DNA of 64,000 nucleotides, taken from assembly GCF_000427625.1 (NCBI RefSeq), contig NZ_KE386569.1, positions 1,743,073 to 1,807,072 on the forward strand, in the 5' to 3' direction. Position 1 is the first letter of the stretch. Each line of letters begins with the position of its first letter. The DNA comes from Methylobacter luteus IMV-B-3098 (GTDB taxonomy: Bacteria; Pseudomonadota; Gammaproteobacteria; Methylococcales; Methylomonadaceae). The position numbers and the translations under genes were made by a program. This document shows, piece by piece, positions 8,280 through 17,673 of the stretch. The notes beneath the pieces were generated by a model that was given only the letters and a program-made list of their open reading frames with translations, was not told the origin of the DNA and did not search any database.

Positions 8280-10235
8280 ATGTTTACTGAAGCAATTACA
8301 GCGATAAATATCAGCACCGCACCGAGTTCATCGACTGCTATTAATTCTCATGCATTGGATCTCAATAAAGCCATAAGCAAAGCTCAAGAAAAATTATTAA
8401 GTCTGCAGGACAAAGAAGGCTTTTGGGTATTCGAATTGGAAGCGGATTGCACGATTCCGGCCGAATACATCATGATGATGCATTATCTGGGCGAAATCGA
8501 CGAACTGTTGCAGGCAAAAATAGCCAATTATCTGAGATCCCATCAGTCTAGAGATGGCAGCTATCCGCTATTCATGGGCGGCGCCGGGGACATCAGTTGT
8601 AGCGTTAAGGTGTATTACGCTTTAAAAATGGCCGGCGATTCTATCGATGCGCCGCATATGGTGCAATTGAGAAACTACATCCTGAGCCAGGGCGGCGCCG
8701 CCAAGGCCAACGTTTTTACCCGTATCGCATTAGCGACCTTTGAGCAACTGCCCTGGCGCGGCGTGCCTTATATCCCGGTTGAAATCATGCTGTTTCCGGA
8801 CTGGTTTCCCTTCCACCTAGATAAAGTTGCATACTGGTCAAGAACCGTCATGGTTCCGCTGTTTGTGCTTTGCACATTGAAAGCGACCGCTAAAAACCCG
8901 AAAAAAGTTGACATACTGGAGCTTTTCATCACCCATCCTGACGAAGAGCAGCATTATTTTCCGGAAAGAACAACTTTAAACAAATTTTTTCTGGCGCTGG
9001 ATAAACTGGGTCGTAAAACACGCCCATTAATTCCCAAAAAAATGCATGCGCTTGCGATCGAAAAAGCCAAAGCATGGTTCATCGAGCGCCTGAACGGCGA
9101 AGACGGTCTCGGAGCTATTTTCCCTGCCATGGTCAATGCTTACGAAGCCATGCTGCTGCTGGGCATGCCTAAAGATCACGAACTGGTAATAACGGCACGC
9201 AAGGCCATAGACAAGTTATTGGTTATCAACGAGCATGAGGCCTATTGCCAGCCCTGCGTATCGCCGGTTTGGGATACCGGGCTTACCGCTCTCGCCTTGC
9301 TGGAGGCCGACAAGCCCGGCAACAGTGAAAGCCTGACACGGGCCTATGACTGGCTGAAAAGCAAACAACTCTCTGACGAACCGGGCGACTGGCGAATTTC
9401 CAGACCCGATCTGAAAGGCGGCGGCTGGGCATTTCAATTCGCAAACCCGCATTATCCCGATGTCGACGATACCGCGGTCGTGGCGTTTGGCATGGCCGAA
9501 TCAGGTCTGCCGGACCTGGATGAATCCGTACGCCGTGCCACCGATTGGATAGTAGGCATGCAATCCAAGAACGGCGGTTATGGGGCATTCGATGCGGATA
9601 ATAGCCATTATTATCTGAATGAAATTCCTTTTGCCGATCATGGAGCCCTGTTAGACCCGCCAACCGCCGATGTCAGCGCGCGCTGCGCCATGCTGATGGC
9701 ACGTGTAGCCAAGGATCATGAGGAATATCTGCCGACCCTGGAACGGGTTATCGACTATTTGCGCAGCGAACAGGAAGCGGACGGATCATGGTTTGGGCGC
9801 TGGGGCACCAATTACATCTACGGCACCTGGTCGGTCTTGCTGGGATTGGAACAAACCAATCTACCCAAGGACGACCCGATGTATACCAAAGCCGCGAAAT
9901 GGTTAAAAAGTGTGCAACGTGAAGACGGCGGCTGGGGTGAAGATAACCACAGTTATCATGATGTCGGCCATAGCGGAAAATACCGTTTCAGTACGGCTTT
10001 CCAGACAGCCTGGGCACTTCTGGCACTAATGGCGGCCGGCAAGGCTCATAGCCCTGAAGTAAAAGCCGGCATCGATTTTCTGCTGCGCAATCAGCAGGCG
10101 GATGGCGTCTGGAATGACAAATGCTTTACGGCCCCCGGCTTTCCAAGGGTTTTCTATTTGAAATACCATGGTTACGACAAGTTCTTCCCGTTATGGGCAC
10201 TTGCCAGATACCGCAACGAACTTAACAGACAGTGA
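8280..10235 (+). CDS. shc: Squalene-hopene cyclase
   Basis: The 651-residue class II triterpene cyclase converts squalene to diploptene/diplopterol at the membrane. The protonating DxDD motif is visible as D394-V-D-D397 (PDVDDTAVV), and several QW repeats occur, for example QSKNGGYGAFD, EADGSWFGRWG and QREDGGWGED. Length is as expected. The gene starts 10 bases after the squalene synthase and its TGA overlaps the GTG of hpnG, so it is the centre of a coupled squalene-hopanoid operon. The N-terminal 30 residues are Ser/Ala/Asn-rich and poorly conserved. No disruption is seen. Confidence 0.95.
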   Translation: MFTEAITAINISTAPSSSTAINSHALDLNKAISKAQEKLLSLQDKEGFWVFELEADCTIPAEYIMMMHYLGEIDELLQAKIANYLRSHQSRDGSYPLFMGGAGDISCSVKVYYALKMAGDSIDAPHMVQLRNYILSQGGAAKANVFTRIALATFEQLPWRGVPYIPVEIMLFPDWFPFHLDKVAYWSRTVMVPLFVLCTLKATAKNPKKVDILELFITHPDEEQHYFPERTTLNKFFLALDKLGRKTRPLIPKKMHALAIEKAKAWFIERLNGEDGLGAIFPAMVNAYEAMLLLGMPKDHELVITARKAIDKLLVINEHEAYCQPCVSPVWDTGLTALALLEADKPGNSESLTRAYDWLKSKQLSDEPGDWRISRPDLKGGGWAFQFANPHYPDVDDTAVVAFGMAESGLPDLDESVRRATDWIVGMQSKNGGYGAFDADNSHYYLNEIPFADHGALLDPPTADVSARCAMLMARVAKDHEEYLPTLERVIDYLRSEQEADGSWFGRWGTNYIYGTWSVLLGLEQTNLPKDDPMYTKAAKWLKSVQREDGGWGEDNHSYHDVGHSGKYRFSTAFQTAWALLALMAAGKAHSPEVKAGIDFLLRNQQADGVWNDKCFTAPGFPRVFYLKYHGYDKFFPLWALARYRNELNRQ

Positions 10236-10972
10236 TTATCGGAATCGTTGTTGCTTTACCGGAAGAACTCGGCACCCTGACATCGAAAAATTTCGAGAAA
10301 GGGCACTGTGTTTTTATATCCGATAAAGCACTCGTTGCTTATTCAGGCGCCGGCCCTGCAAATGCACAAGCGGCAGCCGAACTGCTGGTTTCCAGAGGCG
10401 CGTCCCGACTGATCAGTTGGGGATGCGCCGCTGCTCTCGATTCATCATTAAGGCCCGGCGATCTTACCCTGGCTGATTCGTTGATAGATACGGATAATGT
10501 TCGGATGGATATAGCCTCGGACTGGCATAGCCACACCAGAAATATCTTGTCAGTGCATGGGGTTGTTCATACCGGCTGCCTGGCTGAAAGCCGTCACATT
10601 GTTTCATTGGGTAAAGATAAAAAACAACTGCATGCCAAAACCGGCGCCATTGTGTTGGACATGGAAAGCGTCGCTGTCGCAAAAATTGCCCGGCAACACA
10701 GTTTGCCTTTTCTGGCGATTCGCGCAATTGTCGACCCGGTGAACATGAACCTGCCCAGAGCCGTCCATCGTTCACTTAACGATCAGGGCGATGTGGTTTT
10801 AAGCAAGTTATTGATATTTCTCGCATTGCATCCGATTGAACTACCCGGATTGATCAAACTGGGCCTGCATTTTAATGCCGCCAAGAATAAATTAAAATTG
10901 GTTGCTCAACAGCTTGATATAATTAACGCCTTTGGCCAATCAAGCATAATTACGCAAAGTTTCCATGAATAA
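10232..10972 (+). CDS. hpnG: Hopanoid nucleosidase/phosphorylase HpnG
   Basis: The 246-residue member of the MTA/SAH nucleosidase-purine phosphorylase superfamily in hopanoid loci releases adenine from adenosylhopane to give ribosyl- or phosphoribosylhopane. Seen are the N-terminal GIVVALPEELGTL, the glycine-rich WGCAAALDSSLRPGDL and the substrate-binding stretch VLDMESVAVAKIA, matching the MES of nucleosidases. The start is GTG at 10232, overlapping the shc stop (GTGA). It acts after HpnH, whose gene is in the opposite operon. A 249-base gap follows before hpnO. Confidence 0.88.
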   Translation: MIIGIVVALPEELGTLTSKNFEKGHCVFISDKALVAYSGAGPANAQAAAELLVSRGASRLISWGCAAALDSSLRPGDLTLADSLIDTDNVRMDIASDWHSHTRNILSVHGVVHTGCLAESRHIVSLGKDKKQLHAKTGAIVLDMESVAVAKIARQHSLPFLAIRAIVDPVNMNLPRAVHRSLNDQGDVVLSKLLIFLALHPIELPGLIKLGLHFNAAKNKLKLVAQQLDIINAFGQSSIITQSFHE

Positions 10973-11221
10973 CGCAGTAGACCATTCAAACACCCTGTTC
11001 ATCACCTTCGCCTTTTTACGTCGACTCGGTGATGGTGGAGTAGGTTATTTACAACTGCCCCGGCTTATATTCCGCCACTCGAACAGATTTGGCGGCTCCA
11101 GGGCAGCAGTTATCGTCCAGCGTTATCACGTTCACCCTCATTTGCTCTTGGATACGCCTGCCCGCTTTTAGCACCTGCCCTAACACAAGCAGCAAAAGAA
11201 TTTTATTTTTCGAGGTACTTA

Positions 11222-12601
11222 ATGTCTTTCAGCATCGCCGAACTTTTTTCCCAACACAGCACCGATAAATTTGAACTGCACGAACAACACCTGAACAACC
11301 AAATGGTCAGGGTTTTAAAAACTATCGGCTATGACCGTCATTACAAGAAAGCTGTCGGTCAATATCTTTATGACCAGGACGGCACCGAATATCTGGATCT
11401 GCTGAGCGGCTTTGGCGTGTTTGCGATCGGTCGCAATCATCCTACCGTGGTCAGTGCATTGCATGAATCCTTAACGCTGGAATTGCCCAATCTGGTGCAA
11501 CTCGATGTCTCGGTGCTCAGCGGCTTGCTGGCCAAGGAAATACTGAAAACCACGCCCGACAACCTGACCAAGATGTTTTTCTGCAATTCGGGCACTGAAG
11601 CGGTCGAAGCAGCGATTAAATTTGCCCGCTACGTCACCAAACGCGAGAAAATCGTTTTTTGTGAGCACGGTTATCATGGCCTGACCATGGGCTCGTTATC
11701 ACTGAACGGCGAAGAAATTTTCCGCGAAGGCTTCGGCCCGCTATTACCCGGCTGCAGCGCCATACCGTTCAATGATCTCGAAGCGCTGGAAAAAGCTTTA
11801 AGCAATAAAGACGTAGCGGCCTTTGTTGTCGAACCCATTCAGGGCAAAGGCGTCAATATTCCGGACGATAATTACCTGCCCGAAGTCGAGCGCTTATGTA
11901 AAAAATACGGTACGTTATTCGTCGCTGATGAAGTACAGACAGGGCTGGGACGGACCGGAAAATTCTGGGCGATCGACCACTGGAACGTTAAACCCGACAT
12001 GATCTGTATGGCGAAAGCCCTGTCAGGCGGCTTTGTTCCGGTCGGCGCGGTCGCGATGACATCGAAAATCATGGATACCGTTTTTAACCGCATGGATAGA
12101 GCGGTCGTGCACGGATCGACTTTCTCCAAAAACAATGCAGCAATGGCGGCAGGCCTTGCCACCCTTCACGTCATGAAAGCTGAAAACCTGGTCGAAAACA
12201 GCGACAAAGTCGGTACCGATATCATCAACAGCCTGAACGCTATGTCAGGAAAGTATGAGTTCCTGAAAGAAGCGCGCGGCAAAGGCATGATGATTGCGAT
12301 CGAATTCAACTCGCCCAAAAGCCTGACACTGAAAGCGGCCTGGGCGATGCTGGAAGCGGCCAATAAGGGCTTGTTCTGCCAGATGATCACGATTCCGCTG
12401 TTTAAAGAGCATCATATTCTGACTCAAGTTGCCGGACACGGCATGAACGTGGTCAAGCTGTTACCGCCATTAACCTTAACGCAAAAAGACCGCGATCATA
12501 TTGTCACGGCTTTTGACAGGGTCATCGCCGACACCCACCAGATACCTGGATCAATCTGGGATTTAGGCAAAAATCTGGCAAGCCATGCTATGAAAAAATA
12601 A
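11222..12601 (+). CDS. hpnO: Class III aminotransferase HpnO
   Basis: The 459-residue PLP enzyme of the ornithine/acetylornithine aminotransferase fold has NSGTEAVEAAIKFAR, the ADEVQTGLGRTG stretch and the Schiff-base lysine in MAKALSGGFVPVG. In hopanoid clusters HpnO installs the terminal amino group that yields aminobacteriohopanepolyols, compounds abundant in methanotrophs. ATG 11222 is preceded by a purine-rich GAGGTAC. The gene follows hpnG after 249 bases and is 15 bases ahead of copC. The protein is complete; family assignment rests on the context together with strong homology-level motifs. Confidence 0.88.
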   Translation: MSFSIAELFSQHSTDKFELHEQHLNNQMVRVLKTIGYDRHYKKAVGQYLYDQDGTEYLDLLSGFGVFAIGRNHPTVVSALHESLTLELPNLVQLDVSVLSGLLAKEILKTTPDNLTKMFFCNSGTEAVEAAIKFARYVTKREKIVFCEHGYHGLTMGSLSLNGEEIFREGFGPLLPGCSAIPFNDLEALEKALSNKDVAAFVVEPIQGKGVNIPDDNYLPEVERLCKKYGTLFVADEVQTGLGRTGKFWAIDHWNVKPDMICMAKALSGGFVPVGAVAMTSKIMDTVFNRMDRAVVHGSTFSKNNAAMAAGLATLHVMKAENLVENSDKVGTDIINSLNAMSGKYEFLKEARGKGMMIAIEFNSPKSLTLKAAWAMLEAANKGLFCQMITIPLFKEHHILTQVAGHGMNVVKLLPPLTLTQKDRDHIVTAFDRVIADTHQIPGSIWDLGKNLASHAMKK

Positions 12602-12616
12602 AAAGGGTAATGATCA

Positions 12617-12973
12617 ATGAAAAGTGCACTCCAAATAGGCTTATTAACTCTATGTCTGCTTCAGCTAGAGACTGTTTCTGCTCATGCCGTGGTAACGGAT
12701 AATTCATTAAAAATTGCACCCATTCACGCCAATCAGACAGAAAAGGTCGAACTGACATTCAACTCCCAGGTTGAATTGGGGCTGTCCCAAATTTTCCTCG
12801 TGCGTAAAGGCGATCAGCATGAATTATTAAAGGCGACACAAGGCCAGCAGAACGGCCGCATCATTGTAGAAGTCCCGCCATTGGAGCCCGGCGATTATGC
12901 TCTCCGGTTCAAAGTCTTCGCGGCCGACGGGCACTTGACAGAAGATGTTATTCACTTTGTTGTATCTCAATAG
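12617..12973 (+). CDS. copC: CopC-domain periplasmic copper-binding protein
   Basis: The 118-residue protein has a signal peptide whose predicted cleavage after SA leaves His23 as the mature N terminus, the residue used for Cu(II) binding in CopC proteins. A second conserved His is in AADGHLTED near the C terminus, inside the typical PGDYALRFKVFAADGH end of the CopC beta-barrel. No Met-rich Cu(I) loop is evident, so it appears to be the Cu(II)-only type. It sits 15 bases after hpnO and 9 bases before copD. Copper handling in this operon fits a copper-dependent methanotroph, but that is inference. Confidence 0.85.
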   Translation: MKSALQIGLLTLCLLQLETVSAHAVVTDNSLKIAPIHANQTEKVELTFNSQVELGLSQIFLVRKGDQHELLKATQGQQNGRIIVEVPPLEPGDYALRFKVFAADGHLTEDVIHFVVSQ

Positions 12974-12982
12974 GTTGTAGTA

Positions 12983-14647
12983 ATGGAAGCCATAGCTGAC
13001 TTTCTCGATTCTCTGGTTGGCGGAGTTGACCTTGTTTGTTTTTCACTGGCAATAGGCAGCTTGTTCTGGGGACTTTTTGTTCTGTGCCCGTGGCGCAGCC
13101 ACGATGGATATACGACCGCGCTGCTGGATAAAACCATCGCCCTTTTGTACAAAGGCGGTTTTGCCCTGGCGATGATCCAGCTTTTTAAGATCATTCTTAA
13201 AATCTGGTTGATGACCGCCATCCTGGAGAAATGGCCATTTCCTGAATTCGCCGAAACCACGCAATTCATCGGCGGACTGATTCGTATGGTATTAACTTTG
13301 CTGCTGACTGGCTATGCCTACCTGTACCTGAGTAAAAATCCTTTTTCCCAGTATCATTGGATAACTGCCGGTCTTATAGCGATACCGATGATTATTTCCG
13401 GAGCCTGGCTGGTGCATGCCGCCGGTCGCTTTGAAAATCAGGCATCGTTGATGTCACTGACTGTTGCGCACCAACTGGCGGCAGCGGCCTGGATAGGCGG
13501 CGTCTTTCAACTGGTCAACATCTGGTTTTTGCGTCGCCACCAATTGATTCCGGCTGAACTCTGGCCCATCATGTTGAAACGATTCTCAATGTTCGGCCTG
13601 GCCTCGGTCGCTATGATTTTAATCTCGGGTCTGCCGATGGCCTTGCAATATATCGACACCTGGAATGGTTTTATTGGCACCGGCTACGGCAACCTGTTAA
13701 TGGTTAAAATCATAATGCTATCGATCGCCCTGGGTTTTGCCTGGCTGAACAGGAGCGCCGTACTGCAATTCGGCACCTCCGGCAATAACCATGCCTTAAA
13801 CAATCGGGTGCCTTTTTACATTGAAGCGGAAACCCTGGTATTAGTCATTTTGTTATTCACGGCCGCCAGCCTTGCTTCACAGCCCCCTTCAATCGATATC
13901 CCGCACTTGACGGCTACCTGGCAGGAAGTTTTAAACACTTTTGCGCCACGCTTTCCCCGCACCAGTTCACCTACTCACGAAGCGTTGCTAGCCGGGGAAG
14001 CGGGCCGTGTCGCTATCGTAGGCCAAATCCCCTCGGAAGCGGCAACGGCATGGTCGGATTACAACCACAATATTGCCGGTATATTTCTGACCGTGATGAG
14101 CTTAGTTGCGATGCTTTCCTATACGAAGCGTTTGCCGTCCGCATTTTCCATTTTTGATAAATTTTTATCATTAACCAGATACTGGCCTTTCGGTTTTGTC
14201 GCATTGGGCATCTTTCTGTTTTTCCGCAGTGACGCCGAATCCTGGCCACTGGGCCCGATAGGATTCTGGGACAGCACCTTTAATAACGGTGAAGTATTGC
14301 AGCATAGAATTGCAACCTTACTGGTATTTGTACTGGGCGTTATAGAACTGCGCGCCAGAATGACCAAAGACACCACCAGCAAATTGCCTTTCGTATTCCC
14401 TATACTGGCAGCATTCGGCGGACTCATGCTGCTGACACATTCGCATGTCGGGTTTCAGGCTAAAAGCGCTTTTCTCATCCAGGTGGGCCATACCTTGATG
14501 GGCGTCTTTTCACTGGTTCTGGCATGCGGACGCTGGCTGGAATTAAAACTGGACAGGCCGGGCAAAGATATTGCCGGGTTTGTTTCTGTTGCCGCCCTGT
14601 TTCAGATCGGACTCATTCTGATGTTCTATCGCGAACCTCTCTATTAA
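12983..14647 (+). CDS. copD: CopD-domain multi-spanning membrane protein
   Basis: This 554-residue integral membrane protein has roughly twelve hydrophobic segments. The N-terminal half carries a CopD-type copper resistance domain ([16 protein letters not shown], later [20 protein letters not shown]). The C-terminal part continues with membrane segments containing [19 protein letters not shown], whose histidines could bind metal. CopD partners CopC in moving copper across the inner membrane. It starts 9 bases after copC and ends one base before dxs copy 2. The long C-terminal extension means part of the function is unknown. Confidence 0.8.
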   Translation: MEAIADFLDSLVGGVDLVCFSLAIGSLFWGLFVLCPWRSHDGYTTALLDKTIALLYKGGFALAMIQLFKIILKIWLMTAILEKWPFPEFAETTQFIGGLIRMVLTLLLTGYAYLYLSKNPFSQYHWITAGLIAIPMIISGAWLVHAAGRFENQASLMSLTVAHQLAAAAWIGGVFQLVNIWFLRRHQLIPAELWPIMLKRFSMFGLASVAMILISGLPMALQYIDTWNGFIGTGYGNLLMVKIIMLSIALGFAWLNRSAVLQFGTSGNNHALNNRVPFYIEAETLVLVILLFTAASLASQPPSIDIPHLTATWQEVLNTFAPRFPRTSSPTHEALLAGEAGRVAIVGQIPSEAATAWSDYNHNIAGIFLTVMSLVAMLSYTKRLPSAFSIFDKFLSLTRYWPFGFVALGIFLFFRSDAESWPLGPIGFWDSTFNNGEVLQHRIATLLVFVLGVIELRARMTKDTTSKLPFVFPILAAFGGLMLLTHSHVGFQAKSAFLIQVGHTLMGVFSLVLACGRWLELKLDRPGKDIAGFVSVAALFQIGLILMFYREPLY

Positions 14648-14648
14648 T

Positions 14649-16511
14649 ATGAATACATTACATCAATATTCCCTGCTTAAAGACATCAACTCGCCTGATG
14701 ATGTCCGCAAGCTCAGTAAAGATCAACTGCCGGCCCTGGCCCGGGAGCTGCGCGAATACCTGACCCACACGGTCAGCATTTCCGGCGGCCACTTCGCGGC
14801 CGGGCTCGGCACGGTCGAGCTGACCATCGCCCTGCATTACGTGTTCGACACGCCGTCCGACCAGCTGGTCTGGGACGTCGGCCACCAGGCCTATCCGCAC
14901 AAGATCCTGACCGGCCGCAAGGAAGCCATGCCCACCATCCGCACCAAGGGCGGCGTCTCGGCCTTCCCCAGCCGCGCCGAGAGCGAGTACGACGCCTTCG
15001 GCGTCGGCCACTCCAGCACCTCGATCAGCGCCGCCTTAGGCATGGCCATTGCCTCAAACCTGAAAGGCGAGGACAAGCAGATGGTGGCCATCATCGGCGA
15101 CGGCAGCATCACCGGCGGCATGGCCTTCGAAGCCATGAACCATGCCGGCGCCCTGGACGCCAACCTGCTGGTGATCCTGAACGACAACGAGATGTCGATC
15201 TCGCCGCCGGTCGGGGCCATGAACAATTACCTGACCAAGATCCTGTCCAGCCGCCTGTATGCCTCCGTGCGCGAGGAAAGCAAGAAGGTGCTGAGTAAGA
15301 TGCCCAGCGTCTGGGAGCTGGCGCGCAAGACCGAGGAGCACATGAAGGGCATGATCGTGCCGGGCACCCTGTTCGAGGAACTGGGCTTCAATTACATCGG
15401 CCCGATCGACGGCCATGACCTGGACATGCTGATCTCGACCCTGGAGAATCTCAAACAGACCTCGGGACCGCGCTTTCTGCACATCGTCACCAAGAAAGGC
15501 AAGGGCTACGCCCCGGCCGAGAAGGACCCCTTGGCCTATCACGGCGTGCCGGCCTTCGATCCCTCGAAGGACTGCCTGCCGCAATCGGCGCCGTCGCCTT
15601 ACCCGAGCTATACCGAAGTATTCGGCCAGTGGCTGTGCGACATGGCCGGCCAGGACGAACGCCTGCTGGGCATCACGCCGGCCATGCGCGAGGGCTCGGG
15701 GCTGGTCAAGTTTTCGCAATGCTATCCGCAGCGTTATTTCGACGTCGCGATCGCCGAGCAGCATGCCGTGACCCTGGCGGCGGGCCAGGCCTGCCAGGGC
15801 GCCAAGCCGGTCGTGGCGATCTACTCGACCTTCCTGCAGCGCGCCTATGACCAGCTGATCCACGATGTCGCCCTGCAGAATCTCGACGTGCTGTTCGCGC
15901 TGGACCGCGCGGGGCTAGTCGGACCGGACGGCCCGACCCATGCCGGCAGCTTCGACCACAGCTTCCTGCGCTGCATCCCCAATATGCTGATCATGGCGCC
16001 GGCCGACGAGAACGAATGCCGGCAGATGCTGACCACGGGCTATCAGCACGAGGGACCTGCGGCCGTGCGCTATCCGCGCGGCAAGGGCCCGGGCGTGCCG
16101 GTGCAGGCCGGGCTGACCACCTTGCCGATCGGCCGGGGCGAAGTCCGCCACCAGGGCGGGCGCATCGCCATCCTGGCCTGGGGCAGCCTGGTGGCGCCGG
16201 CGCTCGAGGCCGGCAAGCATCTGAATGCGACCGTGGTCAACATGCGTTTCGTCAAGCCGCTCGATACGGACCTGATCCTGGAACTGGCCAAAAGCCATGA
16301 CGTGTTCGTGACTGCCGAAGAGAACGTGCTGGCCGGCGGCGCCGGCAGCGCCGTCAATGACTTCCTGCACGCGCAGAAGATCCTGATGCCGGTACTCAAC
16401 ATCGGCCTGCCCGACTGGTTCGTCGAGCAGGGCACCCGCGAAGAACTGCTGGCCCTGTGCGGCCTGGATGTACATGGGCTGATCGAGCAAATTGAGCAGT
16501 TTTGCGCTTAG
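14649..16511 (+). CDS. dxs: 1-deoxy-D-xylulose-5-phosphate synthase, copy 2
   Basis: The 620-residue second Dxs differs from copy 1 mainly in the first 17 residues, the last 15 or so, and a short patch near residues 134-140 ([11 protein letters not shown] instead of [11 protein letters not shown]). ThDP motifs and the transketolase domains are intact. It starts one base after the copD stop, which places precursor supply inside the hopanoid operon. The core is GC-rich and almost identical in DNA to copy 1, while the divergent ends and the internal patch are AT-richer like the genome. That is a mosaic suggestive of gene conversion. Confidence 0.93.
   Translation: MNTLHQYSLLKDINSPDDVRKLSKDQLPALARELREYLTHTVSISGGHFAAGLGTVELTIALHYVFDTPSDQLVWDVGHQAYPHKILTGRKEAMPTIRTKGGVSAFPSRAESEYDAFGVGHSSTSISAALGMAIASNLKGEDKQMVAIIGDGSITGGMAFEAMNHAGALDANLLVILNDNEMSISPPVGAMNNYLTKILSSRLYASVREESKKVLSKMPSVWELARKTEEHMKGMIVPGTLFEELGFNYIGPIDGHDLDMLISTLENLKQTSGPRFLHIVTKKGKGYAPAEKDPLAYHGVPAFDPSKDCLPQSAPSPYPSYTEVFGQWLCDMAGQDERLLGITPAMREGSGLVKFSQCYPQRYFDVAIAEQHAVTLAAGQACQGAKPVVAIYSTFLQRAYDQLIHDVALQNLDVLFALDRAGLVGPDGPTHAGSFDHSFLRCIPNMLIMAPADENECRQMLTTGYQHEGPAAVRYPRGKGPGVPVQAGLTTLPIGRGEVRHQGGRIAILAWGSLVAPALEAGKHLNATVVNMRFVKPLDTDLILELAKSHDVFVTAEENVLAGGAGSAVNDFLHAQKILMPVLNIGLPDWFVEQGTREELLALCGLDVHGLIEQIEQFCA
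14701..16460 (+). repeat. Long direct repeat, copy B (dxs core)
   Basis: Second copy of the GC-rich block at 401-2160, in the same orientation. Differences seen by eye cluster between 14733 and 15130, including an AT-richer patch around 15035-15065, and again after 16390. The middle is without a visible mismatch. Recombination between the copies would delete or duplicate the whole hopanoid locus. Confidence 0.9.
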
Positions 16512-16554
16512 AATTAGACAGGAAAATACTTTTCTGGATTTTGACGAGAGCACT

Positions 16555-16580
16555 TGTAGGGCGAATTCATTCGCCCCAGA
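16555..16580. repeat. Short intergenic palindrome, GTAGGG-CGAATT family
   Basis: The stem GGGCGAAT/ATTCGCCC around TC follows a TGTA. It resembles the perfect palindrome at 46264-46291 and the split one at 44972-45017, suggesting a dispersed intergenic repeat family. It lies just beyond the dxs copy 2 stop and lacks a T-run. Confidence 0.5.
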
Positions 16581-16639
16581 GCTTACCACCTCACATAAGC
16601 GCTGATTTCATGTATAAATCGGGAAATTTTACCACCCTA

Positions 16640-17345
16640 TCCTAACAAAGTTTTCATGAAAGCTTTAGCCGCGGCAAGCACGGCTAAAGCTCTAATCGTC
16701 ATCGGCATCAAGTCGGTCGCTATCTGCGCGGCGAACGGATGACGGCTCGCCTCGTGTGGGACAATGTCCGCGACCAAGTAATGACGCCCCTGACCGGATA
16801 CTTGGTCTTTGACGATACCATACTGGTCAAGAATTGCTCGTGTCGGATCGAACTGGTCCGTCGCCAGTACAGCGTTAATGCACATAGCCTGATCCGGGGG
16901 ATCGGTGCCGCGAGTTGTCTCTATAATTAATCATGGAACCGATGTTTTCTGGCGATCGACTACTGGCAGTATGATTCCGCAGGAACTGGTAAATCAGGGC
17001 TCGATCATGTCCGTGACATGTTGACGAGCGCCGTCCATCACAAGCGGCTCCTTTTTCGGGTGGTGTTTATGGATAGCTGGTATTGCCACCAAAGAGCTGA
17101 TACTGTTGATCGAATCACTGTACAAAGTCTATGATTGCCCGCTCATGGCTAATCGGCAAATGGATAATTCCGATGATACGCGACCTTATCGGCGCATTGA
17201 TGCGCTAAACTGACACCTGACGGAGTTCGGATAGGCCAGAATGTTTAAAAACAAGGGCTTTCCCAAAGGCCACAAGATGCGTTCGTTCCGGATTGAGCTG
17301 TCCATCCGCCGCACGGTTCGGTCGTGGCCAGCGACCGCATAAGAG
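16640..17345 (+). pseudogene. IS701-family transposase relic
   Basis: Fragments in several frames read as one transposase. They include WDNVRDQVMTPLTGYLVFDD, RIELVRRQYSVNAHSLIRGI, a region with KGLDHVRDM-like remnants, TKELILLIESLYKVYDCPL and NRQMDNSDDTRPYRRIDALN, then GFPKGHKMRSFRI. The order and motifs match IS701-type DDE transposases, and the YLVFDDTIL stretch holds the first catalytic Asp. At least four frameshifts and several stops make it inactive. A second, shorter relic of the same family lies at 25775-26030 in the same orientation. No terminal inverted repeats were identified. Confidence 0.65.
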
Positions 17346-17673
17346 GCGTGCAGCTATCTCTTGCAGTTTGTTGCCATCTTTGAAATTTATTATTGCCATA
17401 AATTCATTACATAGACTCCAGTAGCTAATTTTTTGATGCCCTAAAGGATGAATTGTTCTTTCTGCTGCGGTATTATTTATGACCTTGAGTCTATAGTTCA
17501 AATTACCTCATCTTGCTGATTAATGATATGCAGCAGCCCACATGAACTATAGGCCGACCACGTTACTTGTTAACCTAATTAAACCAAGAAAACAACATGA
17601 TAGAAAAGCGCAAGGCATTGGCGCTGGGGTAATTATTGATGATAAGGCATAAAAAATAACAAAAGGAAGCGAC
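17346..17673. other. Gene-free stretch after the IS701 relic
   Basis: No gene is supported in these 328 bases. The plus strand at about 17600-17648 reads HDRKAQGIGAGVIIDDKA and then a stop, which could be the tail of a lost gene, but it is too short to assign. The last 20 bases carry the AAGGAAG ribosome site of the acyltransferase gene at 17674. Confidence 0.4.

Noticed and set aside
10965-11171. 68-codon frame between hpnG and hpnO
   Set aside because: It has no ribosome site, no recognisable fold and odd composition; treated as an unexplained gap.
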